DNA of 5,174 bases from Actinomycetes bacterium (GTDB lineage: Bacteria; Actinomycetota; Acidimicrobiia; Acidimicrobiales; RAAP-2), in contig JAJZYE010000097.1 in assembly GCA_021806055.1 (NCBI GenBank), positions 1 through 5,174 of the forward strand. The letters are read 5' to 3'. Positions 1 to 5,174 of this stretch are shown in pieces. A program made the position numbers and the translations under genes. Every line of letters begins with the position of its first letter. The first letter of the stretch is position 1. The notes under the pieces are model-generated. The model saw nothing but the letters and a program-made list of their open reading frames with translations, did no database searches and was not told the DNA's origin.

Positions 1-410
1 GCTCGGTCGATCGGGCCAGTGACCGCCGTCACCTGGCCGCCAAGCTGCGCGCCGCGGACTTCGCGGTGACCCAGTTCTTCTTCGCGGCGCACGAGTGGTC
101 CGAGCTGGTCGAGGACCTCGCGGCGCGGGGGGTGGACAAGCCGGTGCTGCCGGGGGTGATGCCGGTGACGACCCTGCGCTCGGTGGCGCGGATGGCGACC
201 ATGGGCGCGGCGGTGCCGCCGGACCTGGTGGAGCGCCTCGAGGCGGCCGACCGGCGCGGGGGAGCGCTCGCCGTGCGCGACGAGGGGGTGCGCGCCGCCC
301 TCGAGCTCTGTGAGGACCTGCTGGCGCGCGGGGTGCCGGGACTGCACTTCTACACGATGAACCACTCGAGTGCGACGCGCGAGCTGCACCGCTCGCTCTT
401 CGCGTCGTGA
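1..410 (+). CDS. metF: 5,10-methylenetetrahydrofolate reductase, C-terminal part (5' end outside window)
   Basis: MetF reduces 5,10-methylene-THF to 5-methyl-THF with an FAD cofactor in the cytosol, supplying the methyl group for methionine synthesis. The open frame enters from the left edge (first full codon at 3) and gives 135 residues, roughly the last 45% of a ~290-300 residue enzyme. Visible family motifs are TQFFF (visible residues 23-27; its Gln corresponds to the folate-contacting Gln of E. coli MetF), PGVMPVT (50-56) at a strand of the TIM barrel, the following MATMGAAVP segment, and the C-terminal HFYTMN (115-120), which matches the family's HFYTLN. The frame ends at a TGA (408-410). 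A GTG at 66 falls in the middle of TQFFF and is not the real start. The FAD-binding N-terminal half is not in view, so its integrity cannot be judged. It is separated from icd by 72 bp and is probably a separate transcript. Confidence 0.9.
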   Translation, partial: SVDRASDRRHLAAKLRAADFAVTQFFFAAHEWSELVEDLAARGVDKPVLPGVMPVTTLRSVARMATMGAAVPPDLVERLEAADRRGGALAVRDEGVRAALELCEDLLARGVPGLHFYTMNHSSATRELHRSLFAS

Positions 411-419
411 CGGAGCGAG

Positions 420-456
420 GAGCGACGTCGCTCGGGACTTTCGGCCCTCGGGGCCG
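420..456 (+). terminator. Two adjacent GC-rich hairpins after metF (possible T-tract-less terminator)
   Basis: A perfect 14-bp palindrome GAGCGACGTCGCTC lies at 420-433 and can fold as a 5-bp stem with an ACGT loop. It is followed by CGGCCC (442-447), loop TCG, GGGCCG (451-456), a 6-bp all-GC stem. Neither is followed by a run of T, so a classic intrinsic terminator is not shown. The position, 10-46 nt after the metF stop and just before the icd promoter-like box, fits 3'-end formation of metF. In GC-rich DNA such short stems also arise by chance. Confidence 0.35.
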
Positions 457-470
457 GTCGTGGCGCGTCC

Positions 471-476
471 TAGGAT
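471..476 (+). promoter_or_regulatory. Promoter -10-like box of icd, leaderless-type spacing
   Basis: TAGGAT at 471-476 fits TANNNT and stands exactly 6 nt before the icd ATG (483), the spacing expected if transcription starts on the A of the start codon. The same stretch also contains AGGA at 472-475, 7 nt from the ATG, and could instead be read as a Shine-Dalgarno sequence. No convincing -35 hexamer is seen 16-18 bp upstream. Confidence 0.4.
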
Positions 477-482
477 GAGGCC

Positions 483-1679
483 ATGGCTGAGAAAATAACG
501 ATGAGCGCCGACGGCGTGCTGCAGGTCCCCGACAACCCCATCATCCCCTTCATCGAGGGCGACGGCACCGGCGTGGACATCTGGCCGGCCGCCAAGCTGG
601 TCCTGGACGCGGCGGCCGCCAAGTACGCCAAGACGATCGCTTGGAAGGAGGTGCTGGCCGGGGAGAAGGCCTTCCACGAGACCGGGAACTGGCTGCCCGA
701 CGAGACGGTGACCGCCTTTCGCGACTACCTGATCGGTATCAAGGGGCCGCTCACCACGCCGATCGGCGGGGGCTTCCGCTCGCTTAACGTGGCCCTGCGC
801 CAGATCCTCGACCTCTACGTGTGCCTGCGCCCGGTGCGCTGGTTCCAGGGCGTGCCCTCACCGGTGAAGCACCCCGAGCAGGTCGACATGGTGATCTTCC
901 GTGAGAACACCGAGGACGTCTACGCCGGCTTCGAGGTCGAGGCGGGCACCGCCGAGGCCGACAAGTTGCGCTCGTTCCTGCACGACTCCTTCGGGTGGGA
1001 CATCCGCGAGAACAGCGCGCTGGGCGTGAAGCCGGTCTCCCAGTTCGGCTCCGAGCGCCTGATCCGCGCGGCTCTGACCTACGCGCTGGCCCACCAGCGC
1101 CGCTCGGTGACCCTCGTGCACAAGGGCAATATCCAGAAGTTCACCGAGGGCGCCTTCATGAAGTGGGGCTACCAGCTGGTACGCGACGAGTTCGCGGACC
1201 AGGCGGTGGGCTGGGATGACTGCGGCGGGGAGCCGGGCTCGAAGCTGCTGGTGAAGGACGCCATCGCCGACATCGCCTTCCAGCAGACGCTGCTGCGCCC
1301 GCGCGAGTTCGACGTGATCGCGACGCTGAACCTGAACGGTGACTACCTCTCGGACGCGCTGGCCGCCCAGGTCGGCGGTATCGGCATCGCCCCGGGGGCC
1401 AACATCAACTACGTGACGGGCCACGGGATCTTCGAGGCGACCCACGGCACCGCGCCGAAGTACGCGGGCCAGGACAAGGTGAACCCGGGTTCGGTGCTGT
1501 TGTCGGGGGTGCTGATGTTCGAGCACCTGGGCTGGACTGACGCCGCCAACGACATCGTGCGCGCGCTCGAGGCGACCATCGCCGCCAAGATCGTCACCTA
1601 CGACTTCGCCCGTCAGATGGAGGGCGCCACCGAGGTGAAGTGCTCGGAGTTCGCCTCGGCCATCGTCGAGCGTCTCTAA
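483..1679 (+). CDS. icd: NADP-dependent isocitrate dehydrogenase (dimeric, E. coli type)
   Basis: Cytosolic TCA-cycle enzyme converting isocitrate + NADP+ to 2-oxoglutarate + CO2 + NADPH. At 398 residues it is slightly shorter than E. coli Icd (416) and matches it along its length. Isocitrate/metal residues are all present: Ser100 and Asn102 in RSLNVALRQ, Arg106, Arg116, Arg140, Tyr147, Lys214 in LVHKGN, Asp263, Asp287 and Asp291 in [10 protein letters not shown]. The NADP-specificity set Lys326, Tyr327, Val333, Tyr373, Arg377 corresponds to Lys344, Tyr345, Val351, Tyr391, Arg395 of E. coli with a constant offset of 18, so NADP use is well supported. The Ser100 context matches the serine phosphorylated by AceK in enterics; whether that control exists here is unknown. 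The ATG start fits the usual N-terminus leading into [16 protein letters not shown]. mdh follows 28 bp downstream, probably in the same operon. Confidence 0.96.
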   Translation: MAEKITMSADGVLQVPDNPIIPFIEGDGTGVDIWPAAKLVLDAAAAKYAKTIAWKEVLAGEKAFHETGNWLPDETVTAFRDYLIGIKGPLTTPIGGGFRSLNVALRQILDLYVCLRPVRWFQGVPSPVKHPEQVDMVIFRENTEDVYAGFEVEAGTAEADKLRSFLHDSFGWDIRENSALGVKPVSQFGSERLIRAALTYALAHQRRSVTLVHKGNIQKFTEGAFMKWGYQLVRDEFADQAVGWDDCGGEPGSKLLVKDAIADIAFQQTLLRPREFDVIATLNLNGDYLSDALAAQVGGIGIAPGANINYVTGHGIFEATHGTAPKYAGQDKVNPGSVLLSGVLMFEHLGWTDAANDIVRALEATIAAKIVTYDFARQMEGATEVKCSEFASAIVERL

Positions 1680-1707
1680 CATCTACCCGTCCCGACAAAG
1701 GAGCACT

Positions 1708-2700
1708 ATGACCACCCCCGTTCACGTCACCGTCACCGGCGCCGCCGGTCAGATTGGCTACCAACTGCTGTTTCGCATCGCGTCGGGCCAGCTGCTCGGC
1801 CCCGAGACGCCCATCGTGCTGCGCCTGCTCGAGATCGAGCCGGCGATGAAGGCCCTGGAGGGGGTCGTCATGGAACTCGACGACTGCGCCTTCCCGCTGC
1901 TCGCGGGGATCGAGGCCACCAGCGACCTGGACGTGGCCTTCAACGGCACCTCGTGGGCGCTGCTCGTCGGTTCGGTGCCGCGCAAGGCCGGCATGGAGCG
2001 CAGCGACCTGCTCGGGGTGAACGGGGGCATCTTCAAGCCCCAGGGTGAGGCCATCGCCGGGCACGCCGCGAGCGACGTACGGGTGTTGGTCGTGGGCAAC
2101 CCCTGCAACACCAACTGCCTGATCGCGCGCTCCCACGCACCCGAGGTTCCCGCGGATCGCTGGTTCTCGATGACGCGCCTCGACCAGAACCGCGCCGAGA
2201 CCCAGATCGCCAAGCGGGTGGGGACGGGCGTGGCTGGGGTGAAGAACCTCGCCATCTGGGGCAACCACTCCTCGACCCAGTTCCCCGACTTCGCCAACGC
2301 CACCGTGGACGGCGTGACGGTGCCCGCGGCGGTGAACGACCGGGCGTGGCTGGAGGGTGAGTTCATCACGACGGTCCAGAAGCGTGGTGCCGCGATCATC
2401 GAGGCGCGCGGCGCCTCCTCCGCGGCGTCGGCGGCGAACGCCGCGATCGACACCGTCGTGAGCCTGACCACGCCGACGCCGGCCGACGACTGCGTGTCGG
2501 TGAGCGTGACCAGTCGCGGTGAGTACGGGATCCCCGAGGGGCTCACGTTCGGCTTCCCGGTGGTCGCCGACGGGGCCGGCGGGTGGTCGGTGAAGGAGGG
2601 CTTCGAGGTCGACGAGTTCGCCCGGGCCAAGATCCAGCTGACCGTGGACGAGCTGGTCGGCGAGCGCGACGAGGTCGTGAAGCTGGGCCTGCTCGGCTAG
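1708..2700 (+). CDS. mdh: NAD-dependent malate dehydrogenase
   Basis: Oxidises malate to oxaloacetate with NAD+ in the last TCA step, in the cytosol. The 330-residue length is normal for the plant-cytosol/chloroplast-like MDH type. The Rossmann motif GAAGQIG (11-17) is followed by acidic Glu42 at the end of the second strand (LLEIE), which favours NAD over NADP. The mobile loop [11 protein letters not shown] carries substrate arginines Arg92 and Arg98. Asn131 sits in GNPCNTN. Asp159 and Arg162 are in RLDQNR, and the catalytic His187 is in WGNHSS. The start has a strong Shine-Dalgarno AAAGGAG (1697-1703), 4 nt from the ATG; the 28-bp gap to icd contains no obvious promoter, so co-transcription is likely. 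Oddities are Cys133 and Cys137 where many relatives have Ala, and a stop codon (TAG) lying inside a 15-bp tandem repeat that repeats the stop in frame. Confidence 0.96.
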   Translation: MTTPVHVTVTGAAGQIGYQLLFRIASGQLLGPETPIVLRLLEIEPAMKALEGVVMELDDCAFPLLAGIEATSDLDVAFNGTSWALLVGSVPRKAGMERSDLLGVNGGIFKPQGEAIAGHAASDVRVLVVGNPCNTNCLIARSHAPEVPADRWFSMTRLDQNRAETQIAKRVGTGVAGVKNLAIWGNHSSTQFPDFANATVDGVTVPAAVNDRAWLEGEFITTVQKRGAAIIEARGASSAASAANAAIDTVVSLTTPTPADDCVSVSVTSRGEYGIPEGLTFGFPVVADGAGGWSVKEGFEVDEFARAKIQLTVDELVGERDEVVKLGLLG

Positions 2701-2756
2701 CTCAGACTTGACTAGCTCAGACTCGACTAGCTCAGACTCGACTAGCTCAGATTCGG
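2697..2756. repeat. Four tandem 15-bp repeats spanning both convergent stop codons
   Basis: Units begin at 2697, 2712, 2727 and 2742. Consensus is CTAGCTCAGACTCGA; units 2 and 3 are identical, unit 1 has one change (CTTGA end) and unit 4 two near its end (ATTCGG). Unit 1 contains the mdh TAG stop, and the later units repeat TAG in the same frame at 2713, 2728 and 2743. On the other strand unit 4 contains the TGA stop of the methyltransferase (2747-2749), and the other units repeat TGA in that frame at 2732, 2717 and 2702. The unit has no strong internal dyad apart from CTAG/AGCT, so it does not look like a hairpin terminator. It is also less GC-rich than its flanks. Confidence 0.97.
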
Positions 2757-3337
2757 CGAGCGACGAGTTCGCCGCGGCCGATGGGCACCACGACCGCGTC
2801 GACGCGCGGATCGCCAAGGACGGCGTCGACCACGTCCGCCAACTCGTCGCGGTGGCTGATCACGTTGTCGGCCACCAGCAGCCCCCCGGGCACGAGACTG
2901 GCGATCACCGCGTCGACGCAGGCGCGGTAGACGTCCTTCTCGGCGTCCAGGAAGCAGAACCCGACGTCGCCGAGCGGGCCGGTGTGGTCGAGGAAGTCGC
3001 CCTCCACGAGGCCCACCACGTCGCGCACGCCGGCGCGCTCGAAGGTGGTGCGCGCCCGACTCGCCTTGGCCGGCAGGATCTCGAAGGTCGTCAGCTGGCG
3101 ATGACGCGCCCGGCAGGCCAGGGCCAGCCACAGGGCGGAGTAGCCCGCGCTCGTGCCGATCTCGATCACGCCGCCGTCGGGCGCGGTGGCGCAGAGCAGG
3201 GCCAGGAACCGGCCGGTCTCCGGCGGCACCTGACGCAGCCGCTCGAGCCGGGGTGTGCCGTCGAGCCGATCACGTCGGTCGGCCTCCTCGAGCTCCTCCA
3301 TGACGTCGCGCACCCGACTGGGTATCTCGTGGAACAT
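2747..3337 (-). CDS. SAM-dependent O-methyltransferase, small metal-dependent (CCoAOMT/YrrM-like) type
   Basis: A class I methyltransferase that should transfer a methyl group from S-adenosylmethionine to a hydroxyl of an unknown small molecule in the cytosol. From the ATG at 3337 the product is 196 residues, a normal length for the COG4122-type family. Visible motifs: a helical N-terminus (to about 50), SAM motif I EIGTSAGYSALWLA (59-72), the acidic Glu86 at the second strand, Gly-Asp 113-114, and FLDAEKDVY (129-137). LVPGGLLVADNV (148-159) follows. Asp131, Asp157 and Asn158 correspond to the metal ligands of plant caffeoyl-CoA O-methyltransferases. A GTG two codons upstream (3343) is an alternative start, but the ribosome site favours 3337. 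The gene converges on mdh and its last codons and stop lie in the 15-bp repeat array. The substrate cannot be inferred from the neighbours. Confidence 0.87.
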   Translation of the reverse strand: MFHEIPSRVRDVMEELEEADRRDRLDGTPRLERLRQVPPETGRFLALLCATAPDGGVIEIGTSAGYSALWLALACRARHRQLTTFEILPAKASRARTTFERAGVRDVVGLVEGDFLDHTGPLGDVGFCFLDAEKDVYRACVDAVIASLVPGGLLVADNVISHRDELADVVDAVLGDPRVDAVVVPIGRGELVARRI

Positions 3338-3343
3338 TCGCAC

Positions 3344-3350
3344 CCCCTTC
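3344..3350 (-). promoter_or_regulatory. Ribosome binding site that decides the methyltransferase start
   Basis: On the - strand GAAGGGG (3350 to 3344) ends 6 nt before the ATG at 3337, a good Shine-Dalgarno spacing. It directly abuts the in-frame GTG at 3343 with no spacer, which argues that ATG 3337 is the start used. Confidence 0.6.
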
Positions 3351-3357
3351 GGCGACG

Positions 3358-3363
3358 AGTGTA
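3358..3363 (-). promoter_or_regulatory. Possible -10 box for the methyltransferase gene
   Basis: TACACT read on the - strand (3363 to 3358) fits TANNNT and would place the transcript start about 14 nt upstream of the ATG, leaving room for the ribosome site. No recognisable -35 hexamer is present at the usual distance, so this rests on one hexamer and its position. Confidence 0.28.
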
Positions 3364-3443
3364 GTCAGGGCCGCGCGTCGGGTCTGGGGTCGTCTCACGC
3401 CGTGCGACCGCGGGGCCTCGTCGTGGGACGCGAGATCGATGAC

Positions 3444-3470
3444 GACGCGGGTCGCTCGCCGCGACGCGTC
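3444..3470 (-). terminator. GC-rich hairpin at the transporter stop codon
   Basis: Ten base pairs in two blocks: GACGCG (3444-3449) with CGCGTC (3465-3470), and TCGC (3452-3455) with GCGA (3461-3464), with a two-base bulge (3450-3451) and a 5-nt loop. The stem overlaps the TGA stop of the transporter gene (3469-3471). There is no T-tract downstream on the - strand. It could end transporter transcription before the methyltransferase, which is 131 bp further on and has its own possible promoter. Confidence 0.42.
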
Positions 3471-4635
3471 ACGTCGCGGCGATGACCGGGGACTCCTTGC
3501 GCCCCGCGGGCGTGTTCGCCCCCGGCGCCGGGGGCCGCAGCAGCTCGCCGTGGCGTGACGCCCACGACGTGCGCGCGGCGACGAGGGCCCAGGCACCGAG
3601 CAGGGCGGCGTAACCGAGGGCTGACGCCCAGCGAAAGGCCGGCAGCCCGGTCTGCAGCGCCAGGCGTATGGTGCCGGTGACGGTCACCCCGACGGGGAAG
3701 GTGAAGCTCCACCAGGTCAGCGAGAACGGGAGGTGCGAGCGCGCGGTGCGGATCGTGATCGCCAGCGCCAGCACCACCCACAGCATCGCGAAGCCCCACA
3801 TCGGCACCCCGTAGAGCAGGGCGAAGACGGTCATCCCCGACGCCACGGTGGCCGGCACGGCGAGGTGGGCTAGGGCGCCGAGGGTGCCGGCGGCGGTGAT
3901 GGACTGGCCCAGCGGGCCCAGGACGATCCACAGCGTGGGCACCCGCCCGGTGCCCGACGTCCCGTAGTGCACCAGGCGCGACCAGATCAGGGTGATGACG
4001 ATGATCGCCACCACCAGGCTCATGCCGAACATCGCGTAGAGACCGTAGAGCAGTGTGGCCCGCCACTCGAGCGAGGCCACGTGGGGGATCAGCAGGGCGC
4101 CGGTCGCCGCGGACACCATCGGGGGGACGATGGGCATCAGCCAGCCGCCGAAGGCGGCATCGGGGCGCACCTCGATCTGGGTGAAGAGTCGGTAGGGGAT
4201 GATCGTGACGCTCGCGAGCCCGGTCAGGGTGCCGATCGCCCACAGCACCCAGTCGAGGTCGACGGCGGCGCGCATCCCGATCAGGGTGGGCACCGCCAGC
4301 AGGGCACCCGCGCCCACCGTCAGGAACGCCATCGGCGGCGCGCCGTAGAATTGGGCCATCGAGACGTCGCGCCCGTAGGAGCGCGCCACGTGGGGCGAGC
4401 GCGCCCAGTGGACCACGGTGGCGACCACCAGGGCGGCCAGCAGGGCGGCGGACGCGATCCAGACGACCTCGACGAAGACCCGCAGCCCCGGCACGTCGAA
4501 GGGCAGCAGAGCCCCGGCGTTGGCGACGATGCCGGTGCCCATCACCGAGGCGTACCAGTTGGGACCCAGGTAGCGGACATCGCCGCTGGTCGCGTCGGGT
4601 GAGGCTAGGACGTCCACGTCGGGTAGGCGGGGCAC
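3469..4635 (-). CDS. TDT-family membrane transporter (TehA/Mae1/Ssu1 superfamily)
   Basis: Inner-membrane transporter or anion channel of the tellurite-resistance/dicarboxylate family, whose members move malate and other C4-dicarboxylates (Mae1), sulfite (Ssu1) or anions generally (TehA, SLAC1). The 388-residue product from the GTG at 4635 shows about ten hydrophobic helices, roughly at 26-44, 53-75, 100-118, 128-146, 164-185, 193-218, 235-256, 267-295, 304-327 and 334-355. Family signatures are PNWYASVMGTGIVANAG (25-41) in the first helix, MAQFYGAPPMAFLTVG between helices 2 and 3, WLMPIVPPMVSAA, LGPLGQS (239-245) and WWSFTFPVG (308-316). The C-terminal tail is Pro/Gly-rich and probably cytosolic. 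An upstream GTG (4692) would add 19 polar residues, but the good ribosome site points to 4635. The nearby mdh makes malate/C4-dicarboxylate transport attractive, yet mdh is on the opposite strand and sulfite remains possible. Confidence 0.88.
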   Translation of the reverse strand: MPRLPDVDVLASPDATSGDVRYLGPNWYASVMGTGIVANAGALLPFDVPGLRVFVEVVWIASAALLAALVVATVVHWARSPHVARSYGRDVSMAQFYGAPPMAFLTVGAGALLAVPTLIGMRAAVDLDWVLWAIGTLTGLASVTIIPYRLFTQIEVRPDAAFGGWLMPIVPPMVSAATGALLIPHVASLEWRATLLYGLYAMFGMSLVVAIIVITLIWSRLVHYGTSGTGRVPTLWIVLGPLGQSITAAGTLGALAHLAVPATVASGMTVFALLYGVPMWGFAMLWVVLALAITIRTARSHLPFSLTWWSFTFPVGVTVTGTIRLALQTGLPAFRWASALGYAALLGAWALVAARTSWASRHGELLRPPAPGANTPAGRKESPVIAAT

Positions 4636-4641
4636 GTTTCT

Positions 4642-4647
4642 CTCCTT
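4642..4647 (-). promoter_or_regulatory. Ribosome binding site that decides the transporter start
   Basis: AAGGAG on the - strand (4647 to 4642) stands 6 nt before GTG 4635. It is the best Shine-Dalgarno near this gene and selects the GTG at 4635 over the upstream in-frame GTG at 4692. Confidence 0.75.
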
Positions 4648-4749
4648 GATCGTCGTCGCCGGGTGGCGAATTAGAGCAATGTTACTGGTCACTCGTACCG
4701 TTCTGGACGCTCACCGCTCGTCGTGATCACCGATGTCGTAGCGTGAGAG

Positions 4750-4771
4750 TTGTGTCGTTAGTGCAACACAA
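4750..4771. promoter_or_regulatory. Inverted repeat in AT-rich region upstream of the transporter (possible operator)
   Basis: TTGTGT at 4750-4755 and ACACAA at 4766-4771 form perfect 6-bp arms around a 10-bp centre, with one further symmetric pair (4757/4764). It lies 115 bp upstream of the transporter GTG in a locally AT-rich stretch (about 4750-4796), which is where a promoter would be expected in this genome. On the - strand a TTGCAC overlaps it, but no clear partner -10 box is found at 16-18 bp. The 157-bp interval 4636-4792 otherwise holds only the ribosome site, an 8-bp palindrome GTGATCAC (4723-4730) and no gene. The regulator is unknown. Confidence 0.4.
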
Positions 4772-4792
4772 TTTCTAGTTCTTTAGAGTGAA

Positions 4793-4981
4793 TTACGGAA
4801 CCTGGGAGAGGGCGACCGCCGCTGCGGCGGCGGCGCGGAAGAGGTCCTCGCGCACGCCGTGGGCGCGGTCCCACGCCCGGGCGTCCCACGTCGCACCGGC
4901 CAGGGAGTCACCGGCGTAGAGCAGCTGGGCGAATCGGACCACTCGGTACTGGGCCACGGCGAGCAGCGCCGAGGACTCCAT
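4793..4981 (-). pseudogene. C-terminal remnant of a nucleoside phosphorylase (PNP_UDP_1 type)
   Basis: The 62-residue frame resembles only the end of bacterial nucleoside phosphorylases of the uridine/purine phosphorylase superfamily. MESSALLAVAQYR matches the conserved MExxALxAVA segment whose Glu contacts the ribose, followed by VRFAQLLYAGDSLAG, a WDxRAWD segment, REDLF and an alanine-rich last helix. A complete enzyme is about 240-290 residues and carries its phosphate- and base-binding parts upstream; those are absent. In frame, a stop (TAA, read from 5017-5015) lies only 11 codons before the ATG, and the other two - strand frames upstream show no phosphorylase motif either, so this is not a simple frameshift. 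Oddly, GGAG (4991 to 4988) sits 6 nt before the ATG, so the fragment could still be translated. I read it as a 5'-deleted gene. The family call is from motif memory, not a search. Confidence 0.6.
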
Positions 4982-5074
4982 CAGAGGCTCCGAGGGAACT
5001 GGCGGCGGTAGCCGTTAGGTGAATTGAGTCGCGGCGACGCCGCCACTCGCTCCGTTGATGTGACAGGCTCGCCT

Positions 5075-5080
5075 TACGGT
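5075..5080 (+). promoter_or_regulatory. Possible -10 box before the partial gene at the right edge
   Basis: TACGGT (5075-5080) fits TANNNT and precedes a GTG at 5088 by 7 nt, nearly the same geometry as the box before icd. It is immediately preceded by a small dyad, AGGC-TC-GCCT (5065-5074). A TTGATG (5055-5060) is -35-like but only 14 bp away, which is short. Confidence 0.25.
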
Positions 5081-5087
5081 GGGGCTC

Positions 5088-5174
5088 GTGATCTCGCCCG
5101 ACACGTGCCCGACCAGACCGGGGCGCGTGTTCGCTGGTCGCAGCACCGTATGGTCGGGTCACACCCGACTGCGC
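5088..5174 (+). CDS. Possible start of an unidentified gene running off the window
   Basis: From the GTG at 5088 the frame stays open to the edge for 29 codons. Most third positions are G or C (about four fifths), similar to the real genes here. The visible N-terminus, starting ISPDTCPTRPG and continuing RVFAGRSTVW, is arginine-rich with no signal peptide, and I do not recognise a family. Support is limited to the open frame, base composition and the -10-like box 7 nt upstream. A 7-bp perfect hairpin (GTCGGGT, loop CAC, ACCCGAC; 5153-5169) lies within it, which could mean this stretch is instead non-coding. It would be divergent from the phosphorylase remnant. Confidence 0.22.
   Translation, partial: MISPDTCPTRPGRVFAGRSTVWSGHTRLR

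Noticed and set aside
858..1682. - strand open frame of 274 codons inside icd
   Set aside because: Shadow of icd on the opposite strand, with Val/Leu/Gly/Arg/His-biased composition and no domain.
1594..2817. Long - strand open frame of 407 codons covering mdh
   Set aside because: It is antisense to a clearly conserved mdh, has low-complexity composition and arises from the strong GC third-position bias. Its SELVE-like N-terminal repeat is just the 15-bp array read in another frame.
2708..3364. + strand frame starting with repeated TSSDS residues
   Set aside because: The serine/aspartate repeat is the 15-bp DNA array translated, and the rest is antisense to the methyltransferase. It shows no family motif and no ribosome site was recognised.
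3967..4602. + strand frame of 211 codons over the transporter
   Set aside because: His/Gly/Asp/Gln-rich composition typical of antisense to a hydrophobic GC-rich gene. The - strand reading has clear family signatures.
4636..4692. 19-residue N-terminal extension of the transporter from GTG 4692
   Set aside because: The extension is polar and unlike the family, and AAGGAG lies 6 nt before the GTG at 4635, so the shorter form is preferred.
4908..5162. - strand frame of 84 codons upstream of and overlapping the phosphorylase remnant
   Set aside because: Tested as a frameshifted N-terminal part of the phosphorylase. It contains no recognisable phosphate- or base-binding motif and is Arg/Ser/Ala-rich noise.
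5110..5169. Possible structured RNA or tRNA-like element (CGACCAG/CTGGTCG arms with 17-nt loop, then the GTCGGGT/ACCCGAC hairpin)
   Set aside because: The two stems do not form a cloverleaf, no acceptor stem or anticodon arm was found, and short GC stems are frequent in this composition. The sequence also ends too soon to judge.

Overview
The window is GC-rich (clearly above 60% G+C) with strong G/C preference at third codon positions, GTG starts, two possible leaderless-type promoters (TANNNT box 6-7 nt before a start codon) and GC-rich hairpins lacking T-tracts. Together these suggest a high-GC actinobacterium. The isocitrate dehydrogenase is the dimeric, E. coli-type enzyme, not the monomeric enzyme familiar from mycobacteria, corynebacteria and streptomycetes. 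That leans towards a deeper actinobacterial lineage such as Acidimicrobiia, but this is an inference and not an identification.

Left part, + strand (1-2700): the 3' end of metF (5,10-methylenetetrahydrofolate reductase), a 72-bp spacer with two small GC hairpins and a promoter-like box, then icd (NADP-dependent isocitrate dehydrogenase) and, 28 bp later, mdh (NAD-dependent malate dehydrogenase). icd and mdh look like a two-gene TCA-cycle operon. Middle (2697-3337): mdh meets a convergent small O-methyltransferase gene. Their 3' ends meet inside four tandem copies of a 15-bp repeat. Because 15 is a multiple of three, the repeat restates the mdh TAG stop four times in frame, and the methyltransferase TGA stop four times in frame on the other strand.

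Right part (3444-4792, - strand): a ten-helix TDT-family transporter (TehA/Mae1/Ssu1 superfamily; C4-dicarboxylate, sulfite or another anion) with a hairpin at its stop codon. Its upstream region is unusually AT-rich for the window and carries an inverted repeat. Beyond it lies a 62-residue stretch matching only the C-terminal end of a nucleoside phosphorylase, probably a gene remnant. A weakly supported + strand gene start runs off the right edge.

Taken together this is mostly a central-metabolism neighbourhood: icd and mdh make 2-oxoglutarate/NADPH and oxaloacetate/NADH, and the nearby transporter could move malate-like dicarboxylates. I see no CRISPR, tRNA, rRNA, insertion sequence, phage or defence system. 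The most unusual structure is the stop-codon repeat at the mdh/methyltransferase junction.
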